Shown: in pieces, positions 40,563 through 48,616 of the stretch
Position numbering within the stretch: position 1 is the stretch's first letter
How the letters are laid out: each line of letters begins with the position of its first letter
Assembly (NCBI GenBank): GCA_045537915.1
Contig: JAZSQK010000030.1
Coordinates: 49,252-113,251, forward strand
Direction: 5' to 3'
DNA from: SFWF01 sp045537915
GTDB taxonomy: Bacteria; Bacillota; Clostridia; Oscillospirales; Acutalibacteraceae
DNA: 64,000 nucleotides
The notes under the pieces: generated by a model
Databases searched by the model: none
What the model saw: only the letters and a program-made list of their open reading frames with translations
What the model was told of the DNA's origin: nothing
Translations under genes and position numbers: made by a program

Positions 40563-41324
40563 ATGGCAGTTATCTCAATGAAACAGCTTCTTGAAGCAGG
40601 TGTTCATTTCGGACATCAGACAAGACGCTGGAACCCCAAAATGGCTCCGTACATCTTTACCGAAAGAAACGGAATCTACATCATCGACCTTCAGAAGACG
40701 GTCAAGAAGCTCAACGAGGCTTACACTTTCGCTCGTGACATCGTAGCCGAGGGTGGAGACATTCTTTTTGTTGGTACCAAGAAACAGGCTCAGTCTTCTG
40801 TTAAGGAAGAGGCAGAGCGTTGTGAGATGCCCTATGTTAACGCTCGTTGGCTCGGCGGTATGCTCACAAACTTCACAACCATCCGTAAGAGAATCGCTCG
40901 TCTTGCACAGCTTCGCAAGATGGAGGAGGACGGAACCTTTGAAATCCTTCCCAAGAAGGAAGTAATTAAGCTTCGTGGCGAGATTGAGAAGCTTGAGAAG
41001 TTCCTCGGCGGAATCAAGGATATGAAGAAGATCCCCGGCGCAATGTTTATTGTTGATCCCCGCAAGGAGAGAATAGCAGTTGCCGAGGCAAAGAAACTTA
41101 ATATTCCGATCATCGCAATCGTTGACACCAACTGCGATCCTGATGAGATTGATGCAGTTATCCCCGGAAACGATGACGCTATCCGTGCTGTAAAGCTCAT
41201 CTGTGAAGTTATCGCTAACGCCGTTCTCGAGGCAAAGCAGGGCGAACAGGGATCTGCTGCAGTTGTTGAAGAAACAGTAGAAGAGTCTGCCGAAGAGGTA
41301 GTTGAAGCTACCGACGCTGAATAA
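40563..41324 (+). CDS. rpsB: Ribosomal protein S2 (uS2)
   Basis: Small-subunit protein on the solvent side of the 30S. Signatures: MAVISMKQLLEAGVHFGHQT, RRWNPKMAPYIFTERNGIYI, DPRKERIAVAEAKKLNIPII and DTNCDPDEIDAVIPGNDDA. 253 residues; the C-terminal 25 are acidic, as in many Clostridia. Strong AGGAGG ribosome binding site. tsf starts 19 bases later. Confidence 0.98.
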   Translation: MAVISMKQLLEAGVHFGHQTRRWNPKMAPYIFTERNGIYIIDLQKTVKKLNEAYTFARDIVAEGGDILFVGTKKQAQSSVKEEAERCEMPYVNARWLGGMLTNFTTIRKRIARLAQLRKMEEDGTFEILPKKEVIKLRGEIEKLEKFLGGIKDMKKIPGAMFIVDPRKERIAVAEAKKLNIPIIAIVDTNCDPDEIDAVIPGNDDAIRAVKLICEVIANAVLEAKQGEQGSAAVVEETVEESAEEVVEATDAE

Positions 41325-41343
41325 TTATCGGAGGTATATTACT

Positions 41344-42252
41344 ATGGCTTTTACCGCTAAAGACGTACAGGCTTTAAGAGAGAAAACCGGTTGCGGTATG
41401 ATGGACTGCAAAAACGCTCTCAAAGAAACCGATGGAAATATGGATGCAGCCATTGACTATCTTCGTGAGAAGGGTCTTGCATCTCAGGCAAAGAAGGCTT
41501 CCCGTGTAGCCGCAGAGGGTACCGTTGTTGCTATGGTAGAGGGTAACGTTGCCGTTGCTCTTGAAATCAACACCGAGACCGACTTCGTTGCAGGCAACGA
41601 GGAGTTCAAGGCTTTCGCAGATAAGGTTGCTAAGGCTGTTATCGCTAACAACCCCGCTGATGTTGATGCTCTTCTTGCTTCTCCTTTTGAGGGAAGCACT
41701 GTATCCGAGCTTAAGGAAGAGGTTTTCCTCAAGTTCCGTGAGAACATTCAGATTCGTCGTTTTGTTCGCCTCGAGGGCAAGGTTGTTAACTATGTTCATG
41801 CAGGCGGAAAGATCGGCGTTCTTGTTCAGCTTGACACCGACCTTGATATGAGTGATGCGCTCGTAGCTATGGGTAAGAATGTTGCAATGCAGGTTGCAGC
41901 TATGAACCCCAGCTATTTGGATCAGGCTTCTGTTCCTGCAGAAGACCTTGAGAAAGAAAAGGGAATTCTTATCGCTCAGATGAAGGAAGATCCTAAGATG
42001 GCAGGAAAGCCCGACGCAGTTCTCGGGAAGATCGTTGAAGGTAAGATCGGCAAGTTCTACAAGGAAAACTGCCTTGTTGAGCAGCAGTATGTTATCGATG
42101 GCGACCTCACTGTCGGCAAGTATGTTGACTCTGTTGCCAAGGAGCTTGGCGGTTCTGTAAAGGTTGCTTCTTTCGTTCGTTTTGAAAAGGGAGAGGGAAT
42201 CCAGAAGCGTGAAGACGACTTTGCAAACGAAGTTGCAAGTATGATTAAATAA
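41344..42252 (+). CDS. tsf: Elongation factor Ts
   Basis: Nucleotide exchange factor for EF-Tu. The N-terminal UBA-like domain (MAFTAKDVQALREKTGCGMM, DCKNALKETDGNMDAAIDYL) and the core with ETDFVAGNEEFKAF and VHAGGKIGVLVQLD are complete. 302 residues. Start at ATG 41344 behind CGGAGGTAT; a longer in-frame reading from 41302 overlaps rpsB and is not supported. Confidence 0.98.
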   Translation: MAFTAKDVQALREKTGCGMMDCKNALKETDGNMDAAIDYLREKGLASQAKKASRVAAEGTVVAMVEGNVAVALEINTETDFVAGNEEFKAFADKVAKAVIANNPADVDALLASPFEGSTVSELKEEVFLKFRENIQIRRFVRLEGKVVNYVHAGGKIGVLVQLDTDLDMSDALVAMGKNVAMQVAAMNPSYLDQASVPAEDLEKEKGILIAQMKEDPKMAGKPDAVLGKIVEGKIGKFYKENCLVEQQYVIDGDLTVGKYVDSVAKELGGSVKVASFVRFEKGEGIQKREDDFANEVASMIK

Positions 42253-42271
42253 TTGAATTAAGTTAAAATTG

Positions 42272-42300
42272 CAGACCTACATTGTGTAGGTCTGTTTTTG
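42272..42300 (+). terminator. Terminator of rpsB-tsf
   Basis: CAGACCTACA (42272-42281) and TGTAGGTCTG (42285-42294) make a ten-base-pair stem with a TTG loop, followed by TTTTTG. Confidence 0.9.
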
Positions 42301-42335
42301 TATGCAAATATTATATAAATACAGATTTAATTTCA

Positions 42336-42364
42336 TTGACATTATTTCGCCGTTATTGTAAAAT
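42336..42364 (+). promoter_or_regulatory. Promoter of pyrH-frr
   Basis: A perfect TTGACA and TAAAAT, 17 bases apart, 44 bases ahead of the pyrH ATG. Confidence 0.8.
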
Positions 42365-42407
42365 GATATTTAGTATAATTGTGTAAAAATTTCGGAGGCT
42401 TGTGATT

Positions 42408-43118
42408 ATGGAAAAGAAACCTGCATATAAAAGGGTTCTTATAAAGCTCAGCGGTGAGGCCCTTGCCGGAGAGAAAAAGTCAGGACTCGATTTTGATACC
42501 GTTCTTCGTGTTTGCGAGAGTATTAAAGAGTGCTACGATATGGGTGTGGAAATTGCCATTGTTGTTGGCGGCGGAAATTTCTGGAGAGGCCGTTCAAGCG
42601 GAAAAATGGACAGAACCAGAGCCGACCATATGGGAATGCTTGCTACCACCATTAACTCACTCGGCCTTTGTGATGCGCTTGAGCAGCTTGGTGTAGATGT
42701 AAGGGTGCAGACCGCTATTGAGATGCGTCAGATTGCCGAGCCTTATATCAGAAACAAGGCGGTACGCCATCTTGAAAAGGGAAGAATTGTTATTTTCGGA
42801 TGCGGAACAGGAAATCCCTTCTTCTCAACCGACACAACTGCGGCCCTTCGTGCTGCAGAAATTGATGCAGATGTTATCTTTAAGGCTACCAATGTTGACG
42901 GTGTATATGACAGTGACCCGAAGAAAAATCCCGATGCTAAGAAGTTTGATAAGCTAACCCATCACGATGTTCTTAATAAAGAGCTTCATGTTATGGATAG
43001 CACAGCAGCTTCTCTTTGTATGGATAACGGCATAAAGATTCTTGTGTTTGACCTTGCCGACCCTGCAAACCTTAAACGTGCAATACTCGGCGAAGAAATC
43101 GGCACATTAGTATATTGA
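42408..43118 (+). CDS. pyrH: Uridylate kinase
   Basis: The bacterial UMP kinase, an amino acid kinase-fold hexamer unrelated to Cmk. Motifs: YKRVLIKLSGEALAGEKKSG, VVGGGNFWRGRS, DHMGMLATTINSLGLCDALE and GTGNPFFSTDTTAALRAAEI. 236 residues. I choose ATG 42408 (nine bases from GGAGG) over GTG 42402 (three bases). Continues the work of the pyr operon on UMP. frr follows in the same transcript. Confidence 0.97.
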   Translation: MEKKPAYKRVLIKLSGEALAGEKKSGLDFDTVLRVCESIKECYDMGVEIAIVVGGGNFWRGRSSGKMDRTRADHMGMLATTINSLGLCDALEQLGVDVRVQTAIEMRQIAEPYIRNKAVRHLEKGRIVIFGCGTGNPFFSTDTTAALRAAEIDADVIFKATNVDGVYDSDPKKNPDAKKFDKLTHHDVLNKELHVMDSTAASLCMDNGIKILVFDLADPANLKRAILGEEIGTLVY

Positions 43119-43137
43119 TAATCAGGAGGCAAATATT

Positions 43138-43692
43138 ATGAACGAACTCATTAAAAAAACAGAAGAACGTATGGATAAAACCATAAACGCCCTTGTTCGT
43201 GAATTTGGCACAGTACGAGCAGGAAGAGCTAACCCATCGGTTCTTGATAAAATTATGCTTGACTATTACGGCTGCCCGACACCTATCCAGCAGATTGCAA
43301 CAATCTCGGTGCCTGAGGCAAGAATTCTGCAGATTCAGCCCTGGGATTCAAGCACACTGAAGCTTATTGAGAAGGCTATTCAGACCTCTGATATCGGAAT
43401 AAATCCCAATAATGACGGCAGAGTTATCCGCCTTGCATTTCCGCCTCTTACCGAAGAGCGCAGACGTGATCTTGTCAAAGAAATTAAAAAGATGGGCGAG
43501 GATTCGAAGGTTGCCATCCGTTCTGTTCGCCGTGACGCTATTGAAAAGCTTAAGGCGCTTAAAAAGGATAACAGCATAACCGAAGACGATCAGGCAAACG
43601 GAGAAAAGAAAATCCAGACCTTGACCGATAAGTTCTGCGGAGAGGTTGATTCTCTTCAGGCGGCAAAGGAAAAGGAAATTCTTGAGATCTAA
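43138..43692 (+). CDS. frr: Ribosome recycling factor
   Basis: Splits post-termination ribosomes with EF-G. Family signatures: MDKTINALVREFGTVRAGRA, NPSVLDKIMLDYYGCPTPI, QIATISVPEARILQIQPWD and RLAFPPLTEERRRDLVKEI. 184 residues, normal. AGGAGG ribosome binding site. A terminator lies behind it. Confidence 0.98.
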   Translation: MNELIKKTEERMDKTINALVREFGTVRAGRANPSVLDKIMLDYYGCPTPIQQIATISVPEARILQIQPWDSSTLKLIEKAIQTSDIGINPNNDGRVIRLAFPPLTEERRRDLVKEIKKMGEDSKVAIRSVRRDAIEKLKALKKDNSITEDDQANGEKKIQTLTDKFCGEVDSLQAAKEKEILEI

Positions 43693-43706
43693 TCTGGTTA
43701 GAATTC

Positions 43707-43742
43707 AAAAGTCATTGTAGCTGCCGCTATGATGGCTTTTTT
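43707..43742 (+). terminator. Terminator between frr and uppS
   Basis: As RNA, 43707-43721 and 43726-43740 pair continuously over 15 base pairs with three G-U wobbles around a UGCC loop, then run into U residues. It may act as an attenuator, since I see no obvious new promoter ahead of uppS. Confidence 0.7.
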
Positions 43743-43756
43743 GAAAGGTGATATAA

Positions 43757-44476
43757 TTGGCTTTTTTCAAAAAGAAGATAGAAACCTCAGACCGTAAACT
43801 GCCTGAGCATATTGCGATAATTATGGACGGAAACGGCAGATGGGCAAAAAAGCGCAAACTGCCCCGTTCTGCAGGTCACGCAGCAGGTAGTAAAAAGTTC
43901 AAGGAGATAGCGAGATACTGCAATAAGATAGGCATCAAGTATCTGACCGTGTATGCCTTTTCAACTGAAAATTGGCGCCGACCTAAAGAAGAGGTCGATG
44001 CAATCATGAATCTGTTCAGAGATTATCTTAAGGACTCGGCTAACTTTAAGAGTGAGAACATTATGCTTAAGTTCATAGGTGACAGAAACGGTATGCCCGG
44101 AGATATCAACGAGCTTATGAATCAAGCGGAATTTGACTCAAAGGATGCAACGGGTTTAAAGGTATATATGGCTATAAACTACGGCGGCAGAGATGAAATT
44201 GTTCATGCCGTCAGAGATATTGTGAGAGAGGGAATAGAGCCAGATAAGATTACCGAGCAAACGGTATCTGATAGAATTTATACAAAGGATTATCCTGATC
44301 CTGAGCTTATTATCCGTCCAAGCGGCGAATACAGGCTTTCAAATTTCCTTATCTGGCAGTCGGCATACAGTGAATTCTGGTTTTCAAATGTACTTTGGCC
44401 CGATTTCACACCTGCTGACCTTGAAAGAGCTATAGACGACTATAACAACAGAAACAGAAGATTCGGAGGGGTATAG
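43757..44476 (+). CDS. uppS: Undecaprenyl diphosphate synthase
   Basis: A cis-prenyltransferase that makes the C55 lipid carrier for cell-wall synthesis. Signatures: HIAIIMDGNGRWAKKRKLPR with the catalytic Asp, YLTVYAFSTENWRRP, and DPELIIRPSGEYRLSNFLIW toward the C-terminus. 239 residues. Starts at a TTG (AAAGGTGATATAATTG), with no better codon nearby. First in the uppS-cdsA-dxr-rseP-ispG-polC series, a common Firmicute order. Confidence 0.96.
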   Translation: MAFFKKKIETSDRKLPEHIAIIMDGNGRWAKKRKLPRSAGHAAGSKKFKEIARYCNKIGIKYLTVYAFSTENWRRPKEEVDAIMNLFRDYLKDSANFKSENIMLKFIGDRNGMPGDINELMNQAEFDSKDATGLKVYMAINYGGRDEIVHAVRDIVREGIEPDKITEQTVSDRIYTKDYPDPELIIRPSGEYRLSNFLIWQSAYSEFWFSNVLWPDFTPADLERAIDDYNNRNRRFGGV

Positions 44477-44482
44477 TTTAAA

Positions 44483-45304
44483 ATGAAAACCAGAATTATT
44501 TCGGGAATAGTTGCCGCAATAATTATTGCCCTTATAATCGTTTTGAATATTTTTTGGCCTATGGCGGTTGTAATAGCACTGGCACTTCTTGCGGGCTTAG
44601 CATCGGTTGAGATGCTTCATAATACAGGTTGCATCAAAAATCCTGTTGTTATTATTGCTGCTGCAGTTTATTCAGCAGCCTTCCAGTTTGCTTTTTCGGG
44701 CGTGATAGGTTTAAGCCACGAAATTCTGACATTCATTTATGTGGTTGTAATTATTGCGGTTTCCCTAAGATATCATCAAAGCTTTTCGGCCGAGCAAATG
44801 GGGCTTAGTTTGTCAATGCCTGTGATTTTATCATTTGCCTTCGGTTGTGTCGGAAGCCTCATTAACAGTCACGATTCCAACGGTCTGTTTTACTTATTTC
44901 TTCTTGTTAATTTTGCCTGTGTTTCGGATATCGGGGCCTATTTTATCGGTACGGCTATCGGCAAAAACAAACTGGCCCCTGTAATAAGCCCTAAAAAAAC
45001 TGTAGAAGGCGCTATTGGCGGAGTTTTATGCTCGGTTCTCGGAACTCTGGTTATTTGTCTTATATTTGGTGCGATATTGGATAAGACTGTCAATACACTT
45101 TCTCTCTGCCTCATAACTCCTATGATGAGCGTTATAGGAATGGCGGGAGATCTTTTTGCATCTGCAATAAAACGCAAATACAATGTAAAAGATTACGGCA
45201 GTATTATCCCGGGCCACGGAGGAATCTTGGACAGACTTGACTCGGTACTGCTTGTAGCCCCTGCATTATCACTCTTTTTAAGCTTTGCGGAGGTAGTAAT
45301 TTGA
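44483..45304 (+). CDS. cdsA: Phosphatidate cytidylyltransferase
   Basis: Integral membrane enzyme making CDP-diacylglycerol from phosphatidate, the product of PlsC. About eight transmembrane segments; the C-terminal signature is SVIGMAGDLFASAIKRKYNV followed by KDYGSIIPGHGGILDRLDS. 273 residues. The stop overlaps the TTG start of dxr. Confidence 0.95.
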   Translation: MKTRIISGIVAAIIIALIIVLNIFWPMAVVIALALLAGLASVEMLHNTGCIKNPVVIIAAAVYSAAFQFAFSGVIGLSHEILTFIYVVVIIAVSLRYHQSFSAEQMGLSLSMPVILSFAFGCVGSLINSHDSNGLFYLFLLVNFACVSDIGAYFIGTAIGKNKLAPVISPKKTVEGAIGGVLCSVLGTLVICLIFGAILDKTVNTLSLCLITPMMSVIGMAGDLFASAIKRKYNVKDYGSIIPGHGGILDRLDSVLLVAPALSLFLSFAEVVI

Positions 45305-46440
45305 AGGAAATTGTAATTCTCGGCTCAACGGGTTCAATTGGAGAACAGGCGCTTGAGGTTGCTCGTCAGGGCGGTTATAAAGTTCTCGGCATTGCGGCCG
45401 GAAGTAATATACTAAAACTCGAGCAACAGGCACGTGAGTTTAAGGTGAAAGCGGTCGGTGTTTTCAACTGCGAAAAGGCTAAAGAACTCTCCCAAAGACT
45501 GTCCGATACTGATATTTTGGTTTTCGGCGGCGAGGAGGGTGTTTGTCAGGTGGCCGCTATAAAGGCGGATATTACCCTTAATTCTATAGTAGGTATTGCA
45601 GGGCTGAAGCCCACATTGTCAGCAATTGAAGCGGGTAATGATATTGCCCTTGCCAACAAGGAAACCTTAGTTACTGCGGGTAAACTCGTGAATGAGGCAG
45701 TAAGAAAAAAGGGAGTAAAGCTGCTTCCCGTCGACAGTGAACATTCAGCAATATTTCAGTCACTTCAGGGCTCTCCGAACCGAAGCCTTAAAAAAATTCT
45801 GTTAACTGCATCAGGTGGTCCTTTTTATAACAAAACAAGGGATGAACTTGAGAATGTTACGGCTGCACAGGCGCTGAAGCATCCTAACTGGTCAATGGGT
45901 AATAAGATAACAATTGATTCGGCTACCCTTATGAACAAAGGCCTTGAGGTTATTGAAGCGGTGCATCTTTTCGGGGTTTCGGCGGATGATATAGAGGTGC
46001 TCGTTCACAGACAGAGTATACTTCATTCGGCGGTTGAGTTTACCGATGGCGCAGTCATAGGTCAGCTTGGTACTCCTGATATGAGGCTTCCCATTCAGTA
46101 TGCCTTTACCTATCCTGACAGAGGAGATATTTGCTGTGACAGGCTATCCCTTACTGATGTTGGCACACTTACCTTTGCAAAGCCCGATACTGACACCTTT
46201 CCGTGTCTTAAAATATGTATAGATGCAATAAAAGAGGGTGGACTTAAGCCCTGCGCCGCCAACGGAGCAAACGAAGAGGCGGTAGCCCTTTTCCTTGACG
46301 GAAAGATAGGTTTCCTTGATATTCCAAGGCTTGTTAAGGCTGCGGTAGACGCACAGGAAGCCACAGAGGATTATAGCCTTGAGGATGTCCTTCAAGCAGA
46401 CAGAAATGCTAGAAAATTAGTTAGAGAGATTTTGAACTGA
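45301..46440 (+). CDS. dxr: 1-deoxy-D-xylulose 5-phosphate reductoisomerase
   Basis: Second enzyme of the MEP pathway, and the fosmidomycin target. NADPH motif ILGSTGSIGEQALEV; metal and substrate sites ALANKETLVTAG, PVDSEHSAIFQSLQ, LTASGGPFYN and MNKGLEVIEAVHLF. 379 residues. Starts at TTG 45301, overlapping the cdsA stop by four bases, with GGAGG eight bases upstream. Lies near ispG, and its product feeds uppS. Confidence 0.97.
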   Translation: MKEIVILGSTGSIGEQALEVARQGGYKVLGIAAGSNILKLEQQAREFKVKAVGVFNCEKAKELSQRLSDTDILVFGGEEGVCQVAAIKADITLNSIVGIAGLKPTLSAIEAGNDIALANKETLVTAGKLVNEAVRKKGVKLLPVDSEHSAIFQSLQGSPNRSLKKILLTASGGPFYNKTRDELENVTAAQALKHPNWSMGNKITIDSATLMNKGLEVIEAVHLFGVSADDIEVLVHRQSILHSAVEFTDGAVIGQLGTPDMRLPIQYAFTYPDRGDICCDRLSLTDVGTLTFAKPDTDTFPCLKICIDAIKEGGLKPCAANGANEEAVALFLDGKIGFLDIPRLVKAAVDAQEATEDYSLEDVLQADRNARKLVREILN

Positions 46441-46482
46441 TTTTCTGCATATCATAACTATGTATAAATATATTTAAATCGG

Positions 46483-47538
46483 GTGGTAACCATTTCTGAA
46501 CTAATAAACTTCTGGAACAATGTCTGGCCTTATCTTGTTGCAATACTGATGTTCGTGTTGCTTATTATAATTCATGAGTTTGGTCATTTCATAGCCGCAA
46601 AGATTTGCTCTGTAAGGGTAAACGAGTTTGCTGTAGGCTTTGGACCAAAGCTTATAAAAAAACAGGGCAAGGAAACCCTTTATTCAGTAAATCTCATTCC
46701 ATTGGGCGGCTACTGCGCAATGGAGGGGGAGGACGAAGAGAGCAGTGACGGCAGAGCCTTTTGTAATAAAGGTCCTCTGAAAAGGCTTTTTATCGTTGCC
46801 AACGGTGCGATTTTTAATCTTCTGCTGGGAATTATTATTGTGGCAATCACCCTTATACCCGGGGAACTTTTAGGTACGACAACCGTTGCAAAATTCGAAG
46901 ATGATGCAACCAGTGTGAATTACGGACTTTCGGTTGGAGATGAAATTATTTCGGTCGATGGTAGACGGGTATATACTACCAGAGATTTAAGTTATACCTT
47001 TACAAATATAGACGACGGTGCCGTTGATATGGTTGTACGCCGTAACGGAGAGAAAACAGAACTTAAAAATGTTCAGTTCAAAACAGAAGAGGTTGACGGA
47101 ATAAAGGTAATACAGTTTGATTTCTGGCTTTTAGGGGAAGAAAAGACCTTTATTAACTTTATAGAGCACACACTTAAAACAACCTTTTCTTACTGCAGAA
47201 TAGTATGGTTCTCGCTTATTGATCTGATTTCCGGCAGATACGGTATATCTGCGATGTCAGGCCCCGTTGGAATAACGGCAACGATTGGTAGTGTTGCAAA
47301 ACAAAACATTCTTAATGTTCTTCCCATAATGGCACTAATCACGGTAAATCTGGGAATATTCAATCTTTTGCCGCTTCCCGCTCTTGACGGAGGAAGAATA
47401 CTATTTATTCTTTTTGAACTTATAACAAGAAAAAAGGTGCCCCAAAAATATGAGGGCTGGATTCATGCGGCAGGCTTTGCTCTGCTTATAGGCTTTATGC
47501 TGATAATTACGGCAAAGGATATTATCTCGTTATTTTGA
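46483..47538 (+). CDS. rseP: RIP metalloprotease RseP/RasP
   Basis: Site-2-type intramembrane zinc protease that cuts anti-sigma factors and remnant signal peptides. The zinc motif is IIHEFGHFIAAKI, a PDZ domain occupies about residues 125-200, and the second metal motif is NLLPLPALDGGRIL. About four transmembrane segments. 351 residues. The start is doubtful: GTG 46483 has no good ribosome binding site, while GGTGGT at 46482-46487 lies 4-5 bases ahead of an ATT at 46492, which would be a rare start codon. Confidence 0.94.
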   Translation: MVTISELINFWNNVWPYLVAILMFVLLIIIHEFGHFIAAKICSVRVNEFAVGFGPKLIKKQGKETLYSVNLIPLGGYCAMEGEDEESSDGRAFCNKGPLKRLFIVANGAIFNLLLGIIIVAITLIPGELLGTTTVAKFEDDATSVNYGLSVGDEIISVDGRRVYTTRDLSYTFTNIDDGAVDMVVRRNGEKTELKNVQFKTEEVDGIKVIQFDFWLLGEEKTFINFIEHTLKTTFSYCRIVWFSLIDLISGRYGISAMSGPVGITATIGSVAKQNILNVLPIMALITVNLGIFNLLPLPALDGGRILFILFELITRKKVPQKYEGWIHAAGFALLIGFMLIITAKDIISLF

Positions 47539-47552
47539 TTGTGAGGTAAAAA

Positions 47553-48605
47553 ATGTATACCAACGATAAGACGAAAAAGGTTTATGCAGGCAGTGTTGCA
47601 ATCGGAGGCGGTGCGCCTGTTTCGATTCAATCAATGCTCAATGTTCGTGCCGATAATATTGAGGGAAATGTTGAACAGGCTAAACGACTTGAGGCGGCAG
47701 GATGCGAAATTATACGGGTTTCGGTTCCTGATAAAGAGGCTGTCAGACTTATTGGCGCCCTTAAATGCGCAGTTTCCACACCAATAGTTGCAGATATACA
47801 TTTTGACCATAAATTAGCTCTTGAAAGCATAGCTGCAGGCGTGGATAAGGTTCGTATAAATCCTGGTAATATAGGCTCTGACGAGAATGTGAGGGCGGTG
47901 GCCACTGCTTGTAAAAATGCCGGGGTTCCTATAAGAATAGGCGTAAATTCGGGATCTCTTGAAAAAGAGATTTTAGCAAAATACGGCGCTCCCACAGCCG
48001 AGGCTATGGTTGAAAGCGGTCTGTATCATATTTCTTTGCTTGAAAGATATGACTTTGATGATATCGTTCTTTCGCTTAAATCGTCCGACACAAAGAGAAT
48101 GTACGATGCTTATGTACTTGCGGCACAAAAATGCAAATATCCTCTGCATCTCGGAGTTACCGAGGCCGGTACCGAGAGAATGGGTATAATAAAATCATCT
48201 GCAGGTATAGGCGGACTTTTGCTGAGAGGTATCGGCGCTACGGTCAGAATATCCCTTACCGACGATCCCGTTCTGGAGGTTAAGGCGGCAAAGCAACTCT
48301 TGAATGCGATAGGACTTAGAAATGACGGGATAAAATTTGTTTCCTGTCCAACCTGCGGAAGAACAAGCATCGACCTTATTTCTATTGCTAAAGAGGCAGA
48401 AGAGCGTTTCGCAAATATAGATAAAAACATAACAGTAGCGATAATGGGCTGCGCTGTTAACGGACCCGGAGAGGCGAGGGAAGCCGATCTTGGAATTGCC
48501 GGAGGAAACGGTTGCGGACTGATTTTCTCACACGGAGAGATTATTAAAAAGGTCAAGGAAGAGGAACTTCTTGACGCACTTGAAGAAGAAATTAAAAGGA
48601 TTTAA
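47553..48605 (+). CDS. ispG: 4-hydroxy-3-methylbut-2-enyl diphosphate synthase
   Basis: [4Fe-4S] enzyme that makes HMBPP, the substrate of the IspH domain at 10 kb. Substrate motif GGGAPVSIQSMLN; TIM barrel with VADIHFDHKLALESIAAG and VRINPGNIG; cluster cysteines in SCPTCGRT and GCAVNGPGEAREAD. 350 residues, the short bacterial type. GTGAGGT ribosome binding site. polC follows 11 bases later. Confidence 0.97.
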   Translation: MYTNDKTKKVYAGSVAIGGGAPVSIQSMLNVRADNIEGNVEQAKRLEAAGCEIIRVSVPDKEAVRLIGALKCAVSTPIVADIHFDHKLALESIAAGVDKVRINPGNIGSDENVRAVATACKNAGVPIRIGVNSGSLEKEILAKYGAPTAEAMVESGLYHISLLERYDFDDIVLSLKSSDTKRMYDAYVLAAQKCKYPLHLGVTEAGTERMGIIKSSAGIGGLLLRGIGATVRISLTDDPVLEVKAAKQLLNAIGLRNDGIKFVSCPTCGRTSIDLISIAKEAEERFANIDKNITVAIMGCAVNGPGEAREADLGIAGGNGCGLIFSHGEIIKKVKEEELLDALEEEIKRI

Positions 48606-48616
48606 CGGAGAAAGTA

